DNA of 64,000 nt from Rhizosaccharibacter radicis (GTDB lineage Bacteria; Pseudomonadota; Alphaproteobacteria; Acetobacterales; Acetobacteraceae), in the NCBI GenBank assembly GCA_024508355.1, contig JAMZEJ010000002.1, positions 1 to 64,000 on the forward strand. Direction: 5' to 3'. This document shows, piece after piece, positions 53,052 through 63,325 of this stretch (positions within the stretch are counted from its first letter, which is position 1; each line of letters starts with the position of its first letter). The position numbers and the translations under genes were made by a program. Under the pieces are notes generated by a model. It worked only from the letters and a program-made list of their open reading frames with translations. It was not told the DNA's origin and made no database searches.

Positions 53052-54205
53052 GACGGCTCGGGCTCCGAAAGCGGTATAGGCGGGATCGCGGTTGGCGCAA
53101 CGGCCGACAGGCGCCAGAGATGCGTGGCCAGGGCTTCCAGCCATCTGGCCGCCTTGGCCGCGGGATGCTCGTCGATCGCCGCGCGCTGACGTTCGCGATC
53201 ATGCATCGCGCGCGTTTCGCGCAGCGCGGCGCGCCAGCCCTGCGCGGAAGACGGTAGATGGGGGCGCACGGTGGCAAGACCCGCGCCGGCGAGCGCGGCG
53301 GCCTTGCGATGCTGCTCGTCGAAATAGCGCCATTCCGGCACCGCGAGCCACGGGCGCCCGGCCGCGAGGATCTGCTGCGTGGTGGTGTTGCCGGTCGACG
53401 CGATCACCAGATCGGCGGCGGCGATGTGCGCGGCCGCGTCCGATACCCATCCGCGATGCTCGATATTGGACGGTTCCGTGGCGTGCCAGTCGCGTTCCAC
53501 CCGGCCGATGGTGATCCAGCGTGTTCCGGGCGTCGCGCGGGCACCGACGCCGAGCGGCGCCTGGGCGAAACCGCTGCCGCCGGCTCCGGCCATCACGAGG
53601 ATCATCTCCTCGTCGGGCCCGATGCCGAGCTGGCACCGCGCCACCTCGCGCTCCGCCGTGCGCACGTCGGTGCCAAGACCGCCGGCAAAGCAGGTCCGCG
53701 CCCGCAGGCTCTCGTCCCATTCCGGCTGGGCGAGCATGGCATGGAACGGCGCCAGCACGCCGGCCGCGCCATCGAGCGCCGCGCGGTGGCCGGGATCGTC
53801 GCGATCGCCATGCTGCAGCACGACGACGTGCGGCACCGAACAGATGCGGGAAAGCTGGGCAATCTCCGCGGAAACGTCGCAGATCATCAGCGCGGGATCG
53901 GCGTCGTCGAACCAGGACACGATGGCGGCCATCGCGCGCCGGATGCCCGGCCAGCCCAAGGGCGCGCAGTGCAGGGTGTCCGGCGTGGGCACGTGATCCA
54001 TCCCCGTGGCCTCGCCGCCGCCCGCTTCAAACAGGGACGGGATCACGCGGACCGTGGCGTTGGGCGGCAGATCGGGGAAGATGTCGTCGCGGGCGCAGAA
54101 CAGACGGACCGGCCGGTCTGGCGGCAGCGCCCGCACGATGGCGGCGCAGCGTTCGGCATGCCCGCGTCCCTGGTGATGCACGAAATAGCCGAAAGGCTTC
54201 TTCAT
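53048..54205 (-). CDS. MurG/GT28-like glycosyltransferase
   Basis: This 385-residue protein has the two-domain GT-B layout. The N-terminal FGYFVHHQGRGHAERCAAIVRAL matches the GHGR/HxGxGH loop of the MurG/MGT and EpsE-like family. The C-terminal half contains EEMILVMAGAGGSGFAQ and an AADLVIASTGNTTTQQILAAGRPWLAVPE donor-binding segment. It is inferred to be a glycosyltransferase of uncertain donor. It lies third from the end in a four-gene operon with four-base overlaps on both sides. Confidence 0.82.
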   Translation of the reverse strand: MKKPFGYFVHHQGRGHAERCAAIVRALPPDRPVRLFCARDDIFPDLPPNATVRVIPSLFEAGGGEATGMDHVPTPDTLHCAPLGWPGIRRAMAAIVSWFDDADPALMICDVSAEIAQLSRICSVPHVVVLQHGDRDDPGHRAALDGAAGVLAPFHAMLAQPEWDESLRARTCFAGGLGTDVRTAEREVARCQLGIGPDEEMILVMAGAGGSGFAQAPLGVGARATPGTRWITIGRVERDWHATEPSNIEHRGWVSDAAAHIAAADLVIASTGNTTTQQILAAGRPWLAVPEWRYFDEQHRKAAALAGAGLATVRPHLPSSAQGWRAALRETRAMHDRERQRAAIDEHPAAKAARWLEALATHLWRLSAVAPTAIPPIPLSEPEPS

Positions 54206-56256
54206 GCCGCCGCCAGCCGCCGCGAGCCTAGCCCGAGCGCGCGCAACCCTTCCACCACGCCGGCGGCGTGAGGTGCTGCCGCACGATGCAGTTCCGGGCG
54301 CGGACGCAGAACGTCAAGCTCGCGCGACGCATTGGCCACCACGATGGCGTGCCCGGCGGCGTCCAGCATGTCGAGATCGTTGCCGCTGTCGCCGGCTGCC
54401 ACGCAATCGCGCAACGAAAGTCCCAGCCGCGCGGCGTGGAACGCGAGCGCGCGGGCCTTGCCGCCGTTGGGCGGCAGCACGTCGATCAGCTCATCGTGCG
54501 AGAACACCACCCGGGCCGCCACCGCCGCGCCGCCGAGGGCGAGCCTCGCGCGGGCAGCGTCGGACGCATCGCCGAAGAAGCTGAGCTTGAAGGGCGTTCG
54601 CGTTTCCGGCGGCTGTGGCGACAGGCGCAGCCGCGCCAATGCCGCCGCGGCCGCCGCTTCATCCCACCCGGCACGGAGAAACGCCTCGAACAGCGCGCAT
54701 TCCCGCCAACCCCCGCGTCCGTCCGGCAGCATGATCCGCGTACCGACATCGGTGATGAACGCGTCGGGCGCCGGCAACCGCCACCGGGCCAGGATGTCGG
54801 CCGCCGCGGCGAAGCCTCGGCCGGTCGCCACCACGAACGGCATCTTGCGTTCCCGATGCCAGTCCCGGAAGAGCCTTGCCCCGTCGGGACAACCGGTGAG
54901 GGTGTTGTCGATATCGCAGGCCAGAAGCGCTGGACGGTCCGCCGCGCGCGGGCGACATGTCGCCGCGCGAGACAACGACCGATAGATGTCGACCGAGCGT
55001 CGCGCATAACGATGCCAGCTATAGGAACCGAGGCCCTCCCGGCCCGCCCGCGACAGGCGGTCGTGCCGCGCTTCGTCGTCCAGCAGCGACAGACAGGCCT
55101 CACCGATCGCCTGGTCGTCGCGCGGATCCACCAGCACGCCGTGACCCAGGCGGCGCACGATCTCCACCGGGCCGCCATTGCGCGTCGCAACCACGGGCAC
55201 GCCGGCAGACGCCGCCTCGATCAGGGTGAGGCCGAAGGGCTCGTGCAATGCCGGATTCACGAACACGCCGCCCTGTGCGGCGCGGCGATACAGCGCGGAC
55301 ACGTCCACCGCATCGTGCGCAGGCGGCAATGCGACGCGGCCGAGCAGCCGCGGGTCGGCGGCGAGGCGCTGCAGTTCCGCCAGTTCGGCCCGCTCCTCCG
55401 CCGACGCGCGCCCGGCACCGTGCTGACCCGCGAGTACGAGCAGATTCGCGCGGGCCAGCAGCGCCGGTACCGCGAGAAAGGCTCGTGGCAATGCGGACAG
55501 ATTCTTTTTCCGCACCGGGCGGGCGATCGCGAGCACGAGCGGCCTGTCCGTGTCCGCGAACCACTCGCCCAATCGATCGGCGATGGTGGAACGCCCGTTG
55601 GGAGCCGGCAAAGGCGGCACGCCGGGAGGCAGGCAGGACAGGCGCTTTTTGGCTCCCGCCACGCCATAGGCCCGCACCTGACGATCCGCCTCGTCGTGGG
55701 TGGAAACGATCACCGCGTCGCATTCGGCGATCGCGCGCCGCTCGGCCTCGATACGGAAATCCGATACCGGCGCGGCCAAGCCGGACGCGCTTTCCTGCGC
55801 ACGCTTGTCGATGCCCAGCGCGTGCGGCGTATAAACCACCGGGATGCCGAAACGCGCGCGCGCTTGAAGCGCCACCTCCGCGGCGTCAGCGAAATGCGCA
55901 TGGATCACGTCCGGCCGGCGGGCGAGACCGGCCAGATGATCGCAGAATCGCTCGGTGAAGAAAGGAAGGTCTGCGGCCAGGGCTTCCTTTTCCAGATAGC
56001 GCCGATCACCCGAATCGATGCGCAGCACGTGCACCTTGTCGTTCAGCGCCTCGACGCCGAGCCTGTGCGTGGAGCCGAGATGATCGTCGTCGAACAATCG
56101 CGTGGCCACCGACACCATGTCGACATCATCACGCGATGCCTGCGCGATGGCCGCATGAAGCACGTAGGCGATATGGCCTCCGGTGTCGGCGGTGATGCCA
56201 TAGCGGATCGGCGGCGCCTTCAGGCATCCGCCGAGCGCTAGGTGCAGAACGAACAT
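54202..56256 (-). CDS. Fused sucrose-phosphate-synthase-like glycosyltransferase and HAD phosphatase
   Basis: This is a 684-residue two-domain protein. Residues 1-430 are a GT4 glycosyltransferase of the sucrose synthase/sucrose-phosphate synthase group: the UDP-glucose-type loop ADTGGHIAYVLHAA near the start, a KKNLSALPRAF donor region, and HEPFGLTLIEAASAGVPVVATRNGGPVEIV. Residues 440-684 form a HAD phosphatase resembling sucrose-phosphatase (LLACDIDNTLTG with the nucleophile pair, ending GDSGNDLDML). A single polypeptide able to make and dephosphorylate a sugar phosphate disaccharide is thus predicted, but sucrose itself is not proven. It heads a four-gene operon. The ribosome-binding site abuts ATG 56256. 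Confidence 0.88.
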   Translation of the reverse strand: MFVLHLALGGCLKAPPIRYGITADTGGHIAYVLHAAIAQASRDDVDMVSVATRLFDDDHLGSTHRLGVEALNDKVHVLRIDSGDRRYLEKEALAADLPFFTERFCDHLAGLARRPDVIHAHFADAAEVALQARARFGIPVVYTPHALGIDKRAQESASGLAAPVSDFRIEAERRAIAECDAVIVSTHDEADRQVRAYGVAGAKKRLSCLPPGVPPLPAPNGRSTIADRLGEWFADTDRPLVLAIARPVRKKNLSALPRAFLAVPALLARANLLVLAGQHGAGRASAEERAELAELQRLAADPRLLGRVALPPAHDAVDVSALYRRAAQGGVFVNPALHEPFGLTLIEAASAGVPVVATRNGGPVEIVRRLGHGVLVDPRDDQAIGEACLSLLDDEARHDRLSRAGREGLGSYSWHRYARRSVDIYRSLSRAATCRPRAADRPALLACDIDNTLTGCPDGARLFRDWHRERKMPFVVATGRGFAAAADILARWRLPAPDAFITDVGTRIMLPDGRGGWRECALFEAFLRAGWDEAAAAAALARLRLSPQPPETRTPFKLSFFGDASDAARARLALGGAAVAARVVFSHDELIDVLPPNGGKARALAFHAARLGLSLRDCVAAGDSGNDLDMLDAAGHAIVVANASRELDVLRPRPELHRAAAPHAAGVVEGLRALGLGSRRLAAA

Positions 56257-56347
56257 TCCTTGCCAGCCCCTCGCGCGTTCCGGCTCATCCGCGTTACGAT
56301 CACGGTATGAAAACGCGACAGGTCTATCAAGAACTGGACGCTGCGAC

Positions 56348-56362
56348 GATCAAGCGTTGATC
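56348..56362. promoter_or_regulatory. 15-bp inverted repeat upstream of the sucrose-phosphate-synthase-like operon
   Basis: GATCAAGCGTTGATC has six-base arms around GCG, about 92 bases before the start of the glycosyltransferase operon. It could be an operator. It also sits about 75 bases past the small lipoprotein-like gene, so a weak hairpin role cannot be excluded. Confidence 0.35.
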
Positions 56363-56438
56363 AGACTTAGGGGGAAGCGGGAGAAGTTCCGACCGGGCTC
56401 ATCACAAAGTCGTGGGGCAAGGTGGCTCACGTCCACCG

Positions 56439-56690
56439 TCACGGGAGAGCGGGACCGCCGCCGCCCTGGATGCCACCGCCCGTCCCCATGCCCCCGTTGG
56501 AACCGCCCGGCCCCATTCCGCCATTGCCGAGATAGTCCGGCATCGCCGGTCCTGCGCCGCGCTCGATCAAGGTAGGCGGCGACGAACCGGGCGGCTGCGG
56601 GCCGCAGGCGGCGGGGAGCGCGGCGATCAGGGCGGCCACCATGCCGATCCGGCGGCGGCACCGGCTGTGCACCATCGTCATGTTCCTCAT
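56439..56690 (-). CDS. Small glycine-rich exported protein / possible lipoprotein
   Basis: This 83-residue protein has a basic N-terminus (HSRCRRRIG) followed by a hydrophobic segment MVAALIAALPAACG, where AAC resembles a lipobox, then a Pro/Ser stretch and a Gly-rich tail (GNGGMGPGGSNGGMG). It would be an exported low-complexity protein. ATG 56690 overlaps the end of the upstream gene (ATGA), so the two are coupled. No family is recognised. Confidence 0.55.
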   Translation of the reverse strand: MRNMTMVHSRCRRRIGMVAALIAALPAACGPQPPGSSPPTLIERGAGPAMPDYLGNGGMGPGGSNGGMGTGGGIQGGGGPALP

Positions 56691-57319
56691 CCGCGATATC
56701 GCCGCTCGAGACTGCTGGCGACGTCCTCGGGCAGACCGAGCCGGCCGGCCATATACCGCGCGAACGAAGCAGCACCCCCGTCCCGCAGATCGAGCGCCCG
56801 CAGCGTCGCCGCATAGGCGTGTCCGCCCATCCGGGAGCGGTGCAGTCGCCGCAGCACGAGATGCAGGGCCGGAGGCTCCCCGAGAGCGCGATGCAGCGCG
56901 TCGAGCTGCGCCGGCGATGCGTGCACCATCCGCAGCGCGCCATCGGCGCGCGCGACGCGATCGGCATCGTCCTGGCCCGTCGCCAGCAGCGCGCAGGCCA
57001 CCGCCTCCATCACCACGGACGCGTCCGCCGCCGGCATGGAGGAGAAATTCAGGGTCAGCGGATGCAGGGTCTGGTTGCGGTTCTGCCCCCAGCCATGGAG
57101 CACCTTGCGTGCCAGGATGGCGTGCAACCCATCCTCCACGGTCGGACGTGGCGCCGCACCCGCCGGCAGCAGGTTCCCCGCCTGCACCATGGAGTCGATC
57201 GCGGCGATCTTCTCCATGACGCCGCCGCCCGAGATCTCCCGCTCCAGCCCCGGCGCCTGACCGTCGCGGTTCCGAGCCGTGGCGAAGAGATGGGAGATGA
57301 TCCGTCCGGTGATGCTCAC
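56687..57319 (-). CDS. Conserved-looking alpha-helical protein, function unknown
   Basis: This is a 210-residue protein with no signal or membrane segment, opening MSITGRIISHLFATARNRDGQ. It is helix-rich (PTVEDGLHAILARKVLHGWGQ, VVMEAVACALLATGQDDADRV, QLDALHRALGEPPALHLVLRRLHRSRMGGHAYA). The length, balanced composition and overlap with the downstream small gene argue for a real gene. I recognise no family; a TerB/DUF533-like helical fold is a guess. It lies 25 bases after a response regulator, all transcribed leftward. Confidence 0.65.
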   Translation of the reverse strand: MSITGRIISHLFATARNRDGQAPGLEREISGGGVMEKIAAIDSMVQAGNLLPAGAAPRPTVEDGLHAILARKVLHGWGQNRNQTLHPLTLNFSSMPAADASVVMEAVACALLATGQDDADRVARADGALRMVHASPAQLDALHRALGEPPALHLVLRRLHRSRMGGHAYAATLRALDLRDGGAASFARYMAGRLGLPEDVASSLERRYRG

Positions 57320-57344
57320 GGTCCGGCCTCCCCGTGGCGGGTCC

Positions 57345-57725
57345 TCACGCTCCGGCCACGACGCTGGCGCCGGGCACCAGCGCGTCGATCTGCGTCAGAA
57401 GCCGGGAGAAATCCACGGGCTTCGGATGGTAGTCGTCGCAGCCTGCGGCAAGCGTCTTCTCCTTGTCGCCCGACATCGCGTGCGCGGTAAGGGCGATGAT
57501 TGGCAGGTCGGCATTCCCGGCCTTGATGGCTCCGGCCGCGGTCCAGCCGTCCATCACCGGCAGGTTCATGTCCAGCAGCACGATGTCCGGCGCGTCGCCC
57601 AGCGCGCGGTCGACGCCGTGCTGTCCGTCATGCGCGAGGATCACGTCGAAGCCGCGGCGCTTCAGGCGACGGGACAGAAAGTCCCAGATCTCCTCGTGAT
57701 CTTCCACGAGCAGGATACGCGTCAT
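57345..57725 (-). CDS. Single-domain response regulator (CheY/DivK-like)
   Basis: This 126-residue receiver domain has [13 protein letters not shown] with its acidic pocket, phospho-acceptor Asp52 in [13 protein letters not shown], the Thr switch in [10 protein letters not shown] and the conserved Lys in HPKPVDF. There is no output domain, so it relays phosphate or binds a partner, as DivK does. It overlaps the hybrid kinase gene by four bases (ATGA), pointing to a kinase-receiver pair. Confidence 0.92.
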   Translation of the reverse strand: MTRILLVEDHEEIWDFLSRRLKRRGFDVILAHDGQHGVDRALGDAPDIVLLDMNLPVMDGWTAAGAIKAGNADLPIIALTAHAMSGDKEKTLAAGCDDYHPKPVDFSRLLTQIDALVPGASVVAGA

Positions 57726-60142
57726 GCGGATGCTCCTTCCGGGGCAGGTTTCGCGTCGGCGGCCGGGCCGCCTTGCCGGGGATCGATGTCGGCGCCCTTC
57801 GCGTGGGGAGCGGCCGGGCGGTTGATGCCGCGAAGCTGCTGCGCCAGTTCGCGCAGGCTGGTGGTGCCCTTGTTGATCACCCGCTCGACCCCCCGCAGCC
57901 GCTCCAGATCCTGGGGGGTGATGTCCTTGGCCGACAGCACGATCACGCTCACCTCGTTCCAGCGCGGCTCGCCCCGCAGACGACGCAGGAACTCGAAGCC
58001 GTCCATCTCCGGCATCATGAGATCGAGCAGCACGATGGCGGGCGCGCGCGCTTCCACCTCCTCCAGCGCCGCCACGCCGTTTGGAGCCTCACGGGTGCCG
58101 AAGCCCGCGCGCGCCAGCATGGTGCTGACACGCGTCCGGGCGTCGGCATCGTCGTCCACCACCAGGATGTCGCCGTTGCCGGTGCGGTGGCGGTAGGGCT
58201 CCATGGCGCGCGACAGGTCGCTCCAGCCGATCGGCTTGACCAGATAATCGTCCGCTCCGAGCGACGCCGCGAGGCCTTCCTCGTGCACGAAGGAGATCAT
58301 CACCACCGGCGTGCCCGACAGCTCGGGATCGCCGCGCATCGCGGTGAGCACGGACCAGCCGTCCATCTGCGGCATCATCACGTCGAGCAGCACCACGCGC
58401 GGACGCAGCGCCTTCGCCATCGCAAGCCCGCTGCGTCCGTCGGCCGCCGATCGCACGGGAAAGCCCTCGCGCTCCAGGAAGCGGGTCAGCAGATCGCGGG
58501 TGGCCGCGTCGTCGTCGATCACGAGCACGCTGTCGGCACCGGTGCCCTTCTCGTCGTCGACCGGCACCGGTTCCGCCTCGGCCGGTCCGGCCGGCGCCTG
58601 CTCGGCCAGCGCCGCCGGCACGCGCACGGTGAAGCACGAACCCTTGCCGGGCTCGCTCGCGACCGATACCGAACCGCCCATCAGCTGCATGAAGCCTCGG
58701 GTGATCGCCAGACCCAGGCCGGTGCCGCCGAACCGGCGCGTGGTCGACTCGTCGGCCTGCACGAAGCGCTGGAACAGCTTCTTGACCTGTTCCTCCGTCA
58801 TGCCGATGCCGCTGTCCGACACGGAGAATTCAAGCCAGTCCTGGCCGCCATGCACATGCCGGCTGGCACGGAGGCCGATCACGCCGTTCTCGGTGAACTT
58901 GGCGGCGTTGCCCAACAGGTTGAACAGGCATTGGCGGAGCTTGACCTGGTCGGTGTGCGCGTCGCCGAGCGACGATCCGATCTCGAGCTCCAGCCGGTTG
59001 TTCTTCTTGGCCACCAGGCTCTGCACCGTGTCCGCCACGCTCCGCACCAGCCCGTCCACCGAGAACTCCTCGGCGAACAGCGTCATGCGGTTGGCCTCGA
59101 TCTTCGACAGGTCGAGCACGTCGCTGATCAGGCTGAGGAGGTGACGCGCCGCGTCGTTGATCTTGCGCAGATCGGGCAGCATCTGCGGCTGACCGGCGTC
59201 TTCCACCTCTTCTTCCAGCATCTCGCTGTAGCCGATCACCGCCGACAATGGCGTGCGCAGCTCGTGGCTCATGTTGGCGATGAACTGGCTCTTGGCGAGA
59301 TTGGCTTCCTCCGCGGCCTTCTTCGCGGCCTGCAGCTCCATCTCGATGCGCTTGCGGTCGGTGATGTCGGAATGGATGCCGACCCATTCCAGCAGGTTGC
59401 CGTCGTCGTCCAGCACGGGGGCGGCGCGGCCCAGCATGTAGCGCCATTCCCCGTCCCAGCGCCGGATGCGGTGCTCGATCTGATACAGGCCGCGGCGTTG
59501 CACCGCCTCCGTCCACGCCACGATGGTCGCCGGCCGGTCATCCGGATGCACGACGTTCAGCCAGCCATTGTGGCGCAGCTCGCCGGACGCCTGGCCCGTG
59601 AAGGCCATCCAGGCTTCCTCGCCCTCCCGCATCTCGCCGTCGGCCGGCGTGCTCCACACGATCTCGGCCACCGCTTCCACCAGGGACCGGTAGCGGCGCT
59701 CGCTGCCGCGCACCGCGTCCTCGCGGTGCATGGTCTCGGTGACGTCCGTGTTGGAGCCGACCCAGCGCAGGATGCGGCCGTCCGGCCCCCGCGAGGCGGA
59801 CGCGCGCGACAGGAACCACCGCCATTCGCCGTCATGGCGGCGCAATGGAAAGGTGTCCTCCCAGTCTTCCCCGGTGCGGAAGCATTGTTCCAGCCCGGCC
59901 ACCACGCGCGGCAGATGGGCGGGATCGTGCACCAGCATCCAGCCATCGCCGCGCATGGCGGCGATGTCGTGGCCGGTATAGGCGGTCCAGCGCTCGTTGT
60001 ACCAGAAGATGTAGCCATCCGGCCGCGCCAGCCAGCAGAGCTGCGGCAGCTGGTTGGCCAGTGCCTGCAGGTCGCCCAGGCCGGGGCCTTCGTGGCCGGC
60101 GAGGTCGGCCGTGGAGCCGGGTGGGGAAGAGGGATCGGGCAC
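57722..60142 (-). CDS. Hybrid sensor histidine kinase (PAS-PAS-HisKA-HATPase-REC-REC)
   Basis: This soluble kinase of about 806 residues has two PAS/PAC modules (about residues 20-130 and 145-265). HisKA follows with His293 ([12 protein letters not shown]), HATPase with [12 protein letters not shown] and GTGLGLAIT, then two receivers, the first with [13 protein letters not shown], the second with [13 protein letters not shown]. No membrane helix is seen. GTG 60142 is chosen with GGAGCG seven bases upstream; a longer frame to 60265 would overlap the divergent transporter start. It is coupled to the single-domain regulator. The stimulus is unknown. Confidence 0.9.
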   Translation of the reverse strand: MPDPSSPPGSTADLAGHEGPGLGDLQALANQLPQLCWLARPDGYIFWYNERWTAYTGHDIAAMRGDGWMLVHDPAHLPRVVAGLEQCFRTGEDWEDTFPLRRHDGEWRWFLSRASASRGPDGRILRWVGSNTDVTETMHREDAVRGSERRYRSLVEAVAEIVWSTPADGEMREGEEAWMAFTGQASGELRHNGWLNVVHPDDRPATIVAWTEAVQRRGLYQIEHRIRRWDGEWRYMLGRAAPVLDDDGNLLEWVGIHSDITDRKRIEMELQAAKKAAEEANLAKSQFIANMSHELRTPLSAVIGYSEMLEEEVEDAGQPQMLPDLRKINDAARHLLSLISDVLDLSKIEANRMTLFAEEFSVDGLVRSVADTVQSLVAKKNNRLELEIGSSLGDAHTDQVKLRQCLFNLLGNAAKFTENGVIGLRASRHVHGGQDWLEFSVSDSGIGMTEEQVKKLFQRFVQADESTTRRFGGTGLGLAITRGFMQLMGGSVSVASEPGKGSCFTVRVPAALAEQAPAGPAEAEPVPVDDEKGTGADSVLVIDDDAATRDLLTRFLEREGFPVRSAADGRSGLAMAKALRPRVVLLDVMMPQMDGWSVLTAMRGDPELSGTPVVMISFVHEEGLAASLGADDYLVKPIGWSDLSRAMEPYRHRTGNGDILVVDDDADARTRVSTMLARAGFGTREAPNGVAALEEVEARAPAIVLLDLMMPEMDGFEFLRRLRGEPRWNEVSVIVLSAKDITPQDLERLRGVERVINKGTTSLRELAQQLRGINRPAAPHAKGADIDPRQGGPAADAKPAPEGASA

Positions 60143-60246
60143 GAAGACGCTCCACGGCACGGAAGGTGCCGAACAGGAAGCAGGAACCCGGCTCGGCGCC
60201 GAAAGTTGTGCCCGTCCGAAACGAACGCCATGCCGCGAGGGGCTTG

Positions 60247-62064
60247 ATGACCACGGATCAGGCACTCGCCTTCGGCATCATCGGTTGCACCGTGGCCCTG
60301 TTCGTCTGGGGGAAGCTCGCCTACGACCTGGTGGCGATCCTGGCGCTGTGCGCGGCGCTGCTGACGGGGCTGGTATCGCCGGAACACGCGTTCAGCGGCT
60401 TCTCGTCCGAGGTCGTGGTGATCATCGCGGCCGCGCTCGTGATCAGCGCCGCGATCGGCCGGTCGGGCATCGTCGAGAACCTGATGCATCCCCTGCTGCC
60501 GCATCTGCGCTCGGTGCAGGCGCAGGTGCCGGTGCTGGTGACCGCCGTGGGGCTGCTGTCGATGTTCTGCAAGAACGTGGGCGCGCTCGCGATCTTCATG
60601 CCCACGGCCCAGCAGCTCGCCCGCCGCGGCAAGCGGTCGCCCTCCAACCTCCTGATGCCCATGAGCTTCGCCGCCCTGCTCGGCGGCCTGTCCACCCTGA
60701 TCGGCACCGCGCCCAACATCCTGATCGCCCAGATCCGCGAGGATCTGGAGGGCAAGCCGTTCGGCATGTTCTCCTTCGCCCCGGTCGGGCTGGTGATCGG
60801 CGCCGTGGGCATCACCTTCCTCACCTTCGGCTACAGGCTGGTGCCGAAGAACCGCAAGCCGGCCGGCGGCCTCGATGCCGCCTTCACCTTCGCGGCCTAT
60901 ACCGCCGAGGCCGTGCTGCCGTCCGGCAGTCCGCTTGCGGAGCAGACGGTGGCGGCGCTGGAACGGGCCGGCGATCATGACGTGCGCGCCGCCACCATCA
61001 TCCGCGAGCGCTTCCGCCGGCTGCTGCCCACGCCGGACACGGTGCTGAAGGCTGGCGACGTGCTTCTGCTGGAAGGCGAGCCGGAAGCGCTGGAAAGGCT
61101 GATCTCGCGCGGGCGGCTGCTGCTGGTCGATGGCGGCCGCGCCGCGACCCTCCCCGCCCCCGCCGCGGACGTCCCCGCCCCGGCGGCGCACGAGGACGGC
61201 GAGGCCTCGGTGGTGGAAGGCATCGTCACCGCCGACAGCCCTCTGCTCAACCAGACCGCGACCGGCGCCCACCTCACCGAGAAGCACGGACTTGGACTGA
61301 TCGCGCTCAGCCGCTCGGGCGAGCCGCTGCTGCGCCGGCTCGCGGCCGTGCGGTTCCGGGTCGGCGACATCGTGGTGCTGCGCGGACCCACCTCTCGGGT
61401 GCCGGACGCGCTCGGGGCGCTGCGGGTGCTGCCGCTGGCGGAACGCCGCATCACGCTGGGGGCCAGCCATCGCTCGCTGCTGCCGCTGCTGGTGCTCGTG
61501 GTGGCGATGGTGCTGGCGGCGACGCACGTGCTGAATCCTGGGGTCGCGTTCTTCGTGGCCGCCGCCGCGATGATCCTGCTGCGCTTCCTGTCGATGGAGG
61601 AGGCCTACGAGTGCATCGAATGGCACGTGCTCGTGCTTCTGGGGGCGCTGATCCCGGTGAGCCACGCGGTGCAGGACACGGGCGGCACCAAGCTGATCGC
61701 CCATTTCCTGCTCGGCGCGCTCCAGCACGTGCCCCCGTCGGCGGCGCTCGCCATCATCCTGGTGCTGGCGATGGTGATCACGCCCTTCCTGCACAACGCG
61801 CCGACCGTGCTGATGCTGGGACCGATCTCGGGCGCCCTGGCACAGCAGCTCCACCTCAACCCCGACGCCTTCCTGATGGCGGTGGCGATCGGGGCCGGCT
61901 GCGACTTCCTCACCCCGATCGGCCACCAGTGCAACACGCTGGTCTATGCGCCGGGCGGCTACCGCTTCGGCGACTATTGGCGGCTCGGCCTGCCGCTGTC
62001 AGTGCTGGTGGTGGTGACGGCGGTGCCGATGATCATGCTGGTCTGGGGGCTGAAAGGGCACTGA
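60247..62064 (+). CDS. SLC13/DASS-type transporter with two RCK_C (TrkA-C) domains
   Basis: This 605-residue membrane protein belongs to the ion-transporter superfamily with di/tricarboxylate, arsenite and sulfate members. N-terminal helices include [33 protein letters not shown] and [22 protein letters not shown], the signature NPT/IGTxxN turn. The central cytoplasmic portion (about 210-400) carries two TrkA-C-type ligand-binding repeats ([36 protein letters not shown]). The C-terminal half has [15 protein letters not shown] and ending helices. Substrates in this layout include sulfate, dicarboxylates or other anions. ATG 60247 follows GAGGGG. Confidence 0.88.
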   Translation: MTTDQALAFGIIGCTVALFVWGKLAYDLVAILALCAALLTGLVSPEHAFSGFSSEVVVIIAAALVISAAIGRSGIVENLMHPLLPHLRSVQAQVPVLVTAVGLLSMFCKNVGALAIFMPTAQQLARRGKRSPSNLLMPMSFAALLGGLSTLIGTAPNILIAQIREDLEGKPFGMFSFAPVGLVIGAVGITFLTFGYRLVPKNRKPAGGLDAAFTFAAYTAEAVLPSGSPLAEQTVAALERAGDHDVRAATIIRERFRRLLPTPDTVLKAGDVLLLEGEPEALERLISRGRLLLVDGGRAATLPAPAADVPAPAAHEDGEASVVEGIVTADSPLLNQTATGAHLTEKHGLGLIALSRSGEPLLRRLAAVRFRVGDIVVLRGPTSRVPDALGALRVLPLAERRITLGASHRSLLPLLVLVVAMVLAATHVLNPGVAFFVAAAAMILLRFLSMEEAYECIEWHVLVLLGALIPVSHAVQDTGGTKLIAHFLLGALQHVPPSAALAIILVLAMVITPFLHNAPTVLMLGPISGALAQQLHLNPDAFLMAVAIGAGCDFLTPIGHQCNTLVYAPGGYRFGDYWRLGLPLSVLVVVTAVPMIMLVWGLKGH

Positions 62065-63325
62065 CCGCCGGGACCCGGGCGCCCCAGAGCGCGAAAATCC
62101 CGATCACCGCGTAGGCCGGCGCCGTCACCAGCCAGAAGCCGATCTGCATGTTCCAGTGCTGCTTCAACAGCACGAACAGCTGCGGCAGCAGGGCGCCGCC
62201 GCAGATGCCCATCACCAGCAGCGCGGCTCCCGTCTCGGTGCGAGCGCCCAGCCCCCGGATCGCGAGCGGGAATATCGATGGCCACATCATCGCGTTGGCG
62301 AAGCCCAGCAGCGCCACGAACAGCACCGACACCATGCCCGTGGTGAACAGGGCCACGGTGCTGAGCACGATGCCGAGCGCCGCCGAACAGGCCAGATATC
62401 GTTCCTGCGACATCAGGCGCGGGATCGCTGCCATGCCCGCGATATAGCCCAGCACCATCGCCGCGAGCGTCAGGGAGGTGAGGAACTTGGTCTGGTCGAG
62501 CGACAGGCCGAAGCCACGGCCATAGGTGCCGATCGCGTCGCCCGCCATGACCTCGACCCCGACGTAGAGAAACAGCGCCACCACGCCGAACCAGAGGTTG
62601 GACGCCCGCGGCAGCCCGCTCCCGGCGGCTTGCGGAGCGACGGGGGAAACGTGGCCGGCGTTCTGTCGCGCCGGATCGATATCCGGCAGCGATGAGAATT
62701 GGAGCGCCAAAGCCGCCAGCAGCAGCAGCACCGCGAGCACGAGATAGGGCAGCTGGACCTGACGGGCGAAACCGTCCAGCAGCGCCTCGCGCGCGGCGGG
62801 GTCGGTCGCCGCGGCGATGCGGGCGGCGGCCGCGTTCATGCCGCGCAGCGCCAGCAGACCCAGCACCACCGGCGCCAGCAGCCCCGCGATCTTGTTGCAG
62901 ATACCCATCAGCGCGATACGCCGCGCCGCGGTGTCGATCGGCCCCACCACGCTGACATACGGGTTGATCGCGGTCTGCAGCAGCGACAGGGCCGCGCCGA
63001 TCACGAACAGGCCGCCCAGCGCGCCGCCGAACGAGCGGAGCGACACGCATTCCCCGAACGCCGCGGTGCCGGCCGCCATCACCAGCAGCGCCAGCACCAG
63101 CCCGCGCTTCATGCCGGTGCGGCGCAGGATCGCGGCGGAGGGCAGCGCGAACAGCAGGTAGGAGATGTAGAACACCAGCGGCACCAGGAAGCCGCCGGCC
63201 TCGTTCCGCCCGAACGCCACCTGCACGAAGCTGATCAACGGCCCATTCAGCCAGGTGACGAAGCCGATCACGAAGAACAGCGCGCCCACGATCGCCACGG
63301 CGCGCCGGGTTTCGTTCTCGGTCAT
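62033..63325 (-). CDS. FucP-family sugar MFS permease (GluP/NagP-like)
   Basis: This 430-residue transporter of the FucP branch of the major facilitator superfamily has 12 helices, beginning VAIVGALFFVIGFVTWLNGPLISFVQVAFG (typical FucP/GluP start). It has the conserved ALSLLQTAINPYVSVVGP and FANAMMWPSIFPLAIRGLG. Family members import fucose, glucose/galactose or, in NagP, N-acetylglucosamine as proton symporters. The next gene rightward looks like nagB, so N-acetylglucosamine or glucosamine is a candidate. ATG 63325 follows GGAAGGAAG. Its 3' end overlaps the SLC13-type gene by 32 bases on the opposite strand. Confidence 0.9.
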   Translation of the reverse strand: MTENETRRAVAIVGALFFVIGFVTWLNGPLISFVQVAFGRNEAGGFLVPLVFYISYLLFALPSAAILRRTGMKRGLVLALLVMAAGTAAFGECVSLRSFGGALGGLFVIGAALSLLQTAINPYVSVVGPIDTAARRIALMGICNKIAGLLAPVVLGLLALRGMNAAAARIAAATDPAAREALLDGFARQVQLPYLVLAVLLLLAALALQFSSLPDIDPARQNAGHVSPVAPQAAGSGLPRASNLWFGVVALFLYVGVEVMAGDAIGTYGRGFGLSLDQTKFLTSLTLAAMVLGYIAGMAAIPRLMSQERYLACSAALGIVLSTVALFTTGMVSVLFVALLGFANAMMWPSIFPLAIRGLGARTETGAALLVMGICGGALLPQLFVLLKQHWNMQIGFWLVTAPAYAVIGIFALWGARVPAVSALSAPRPA

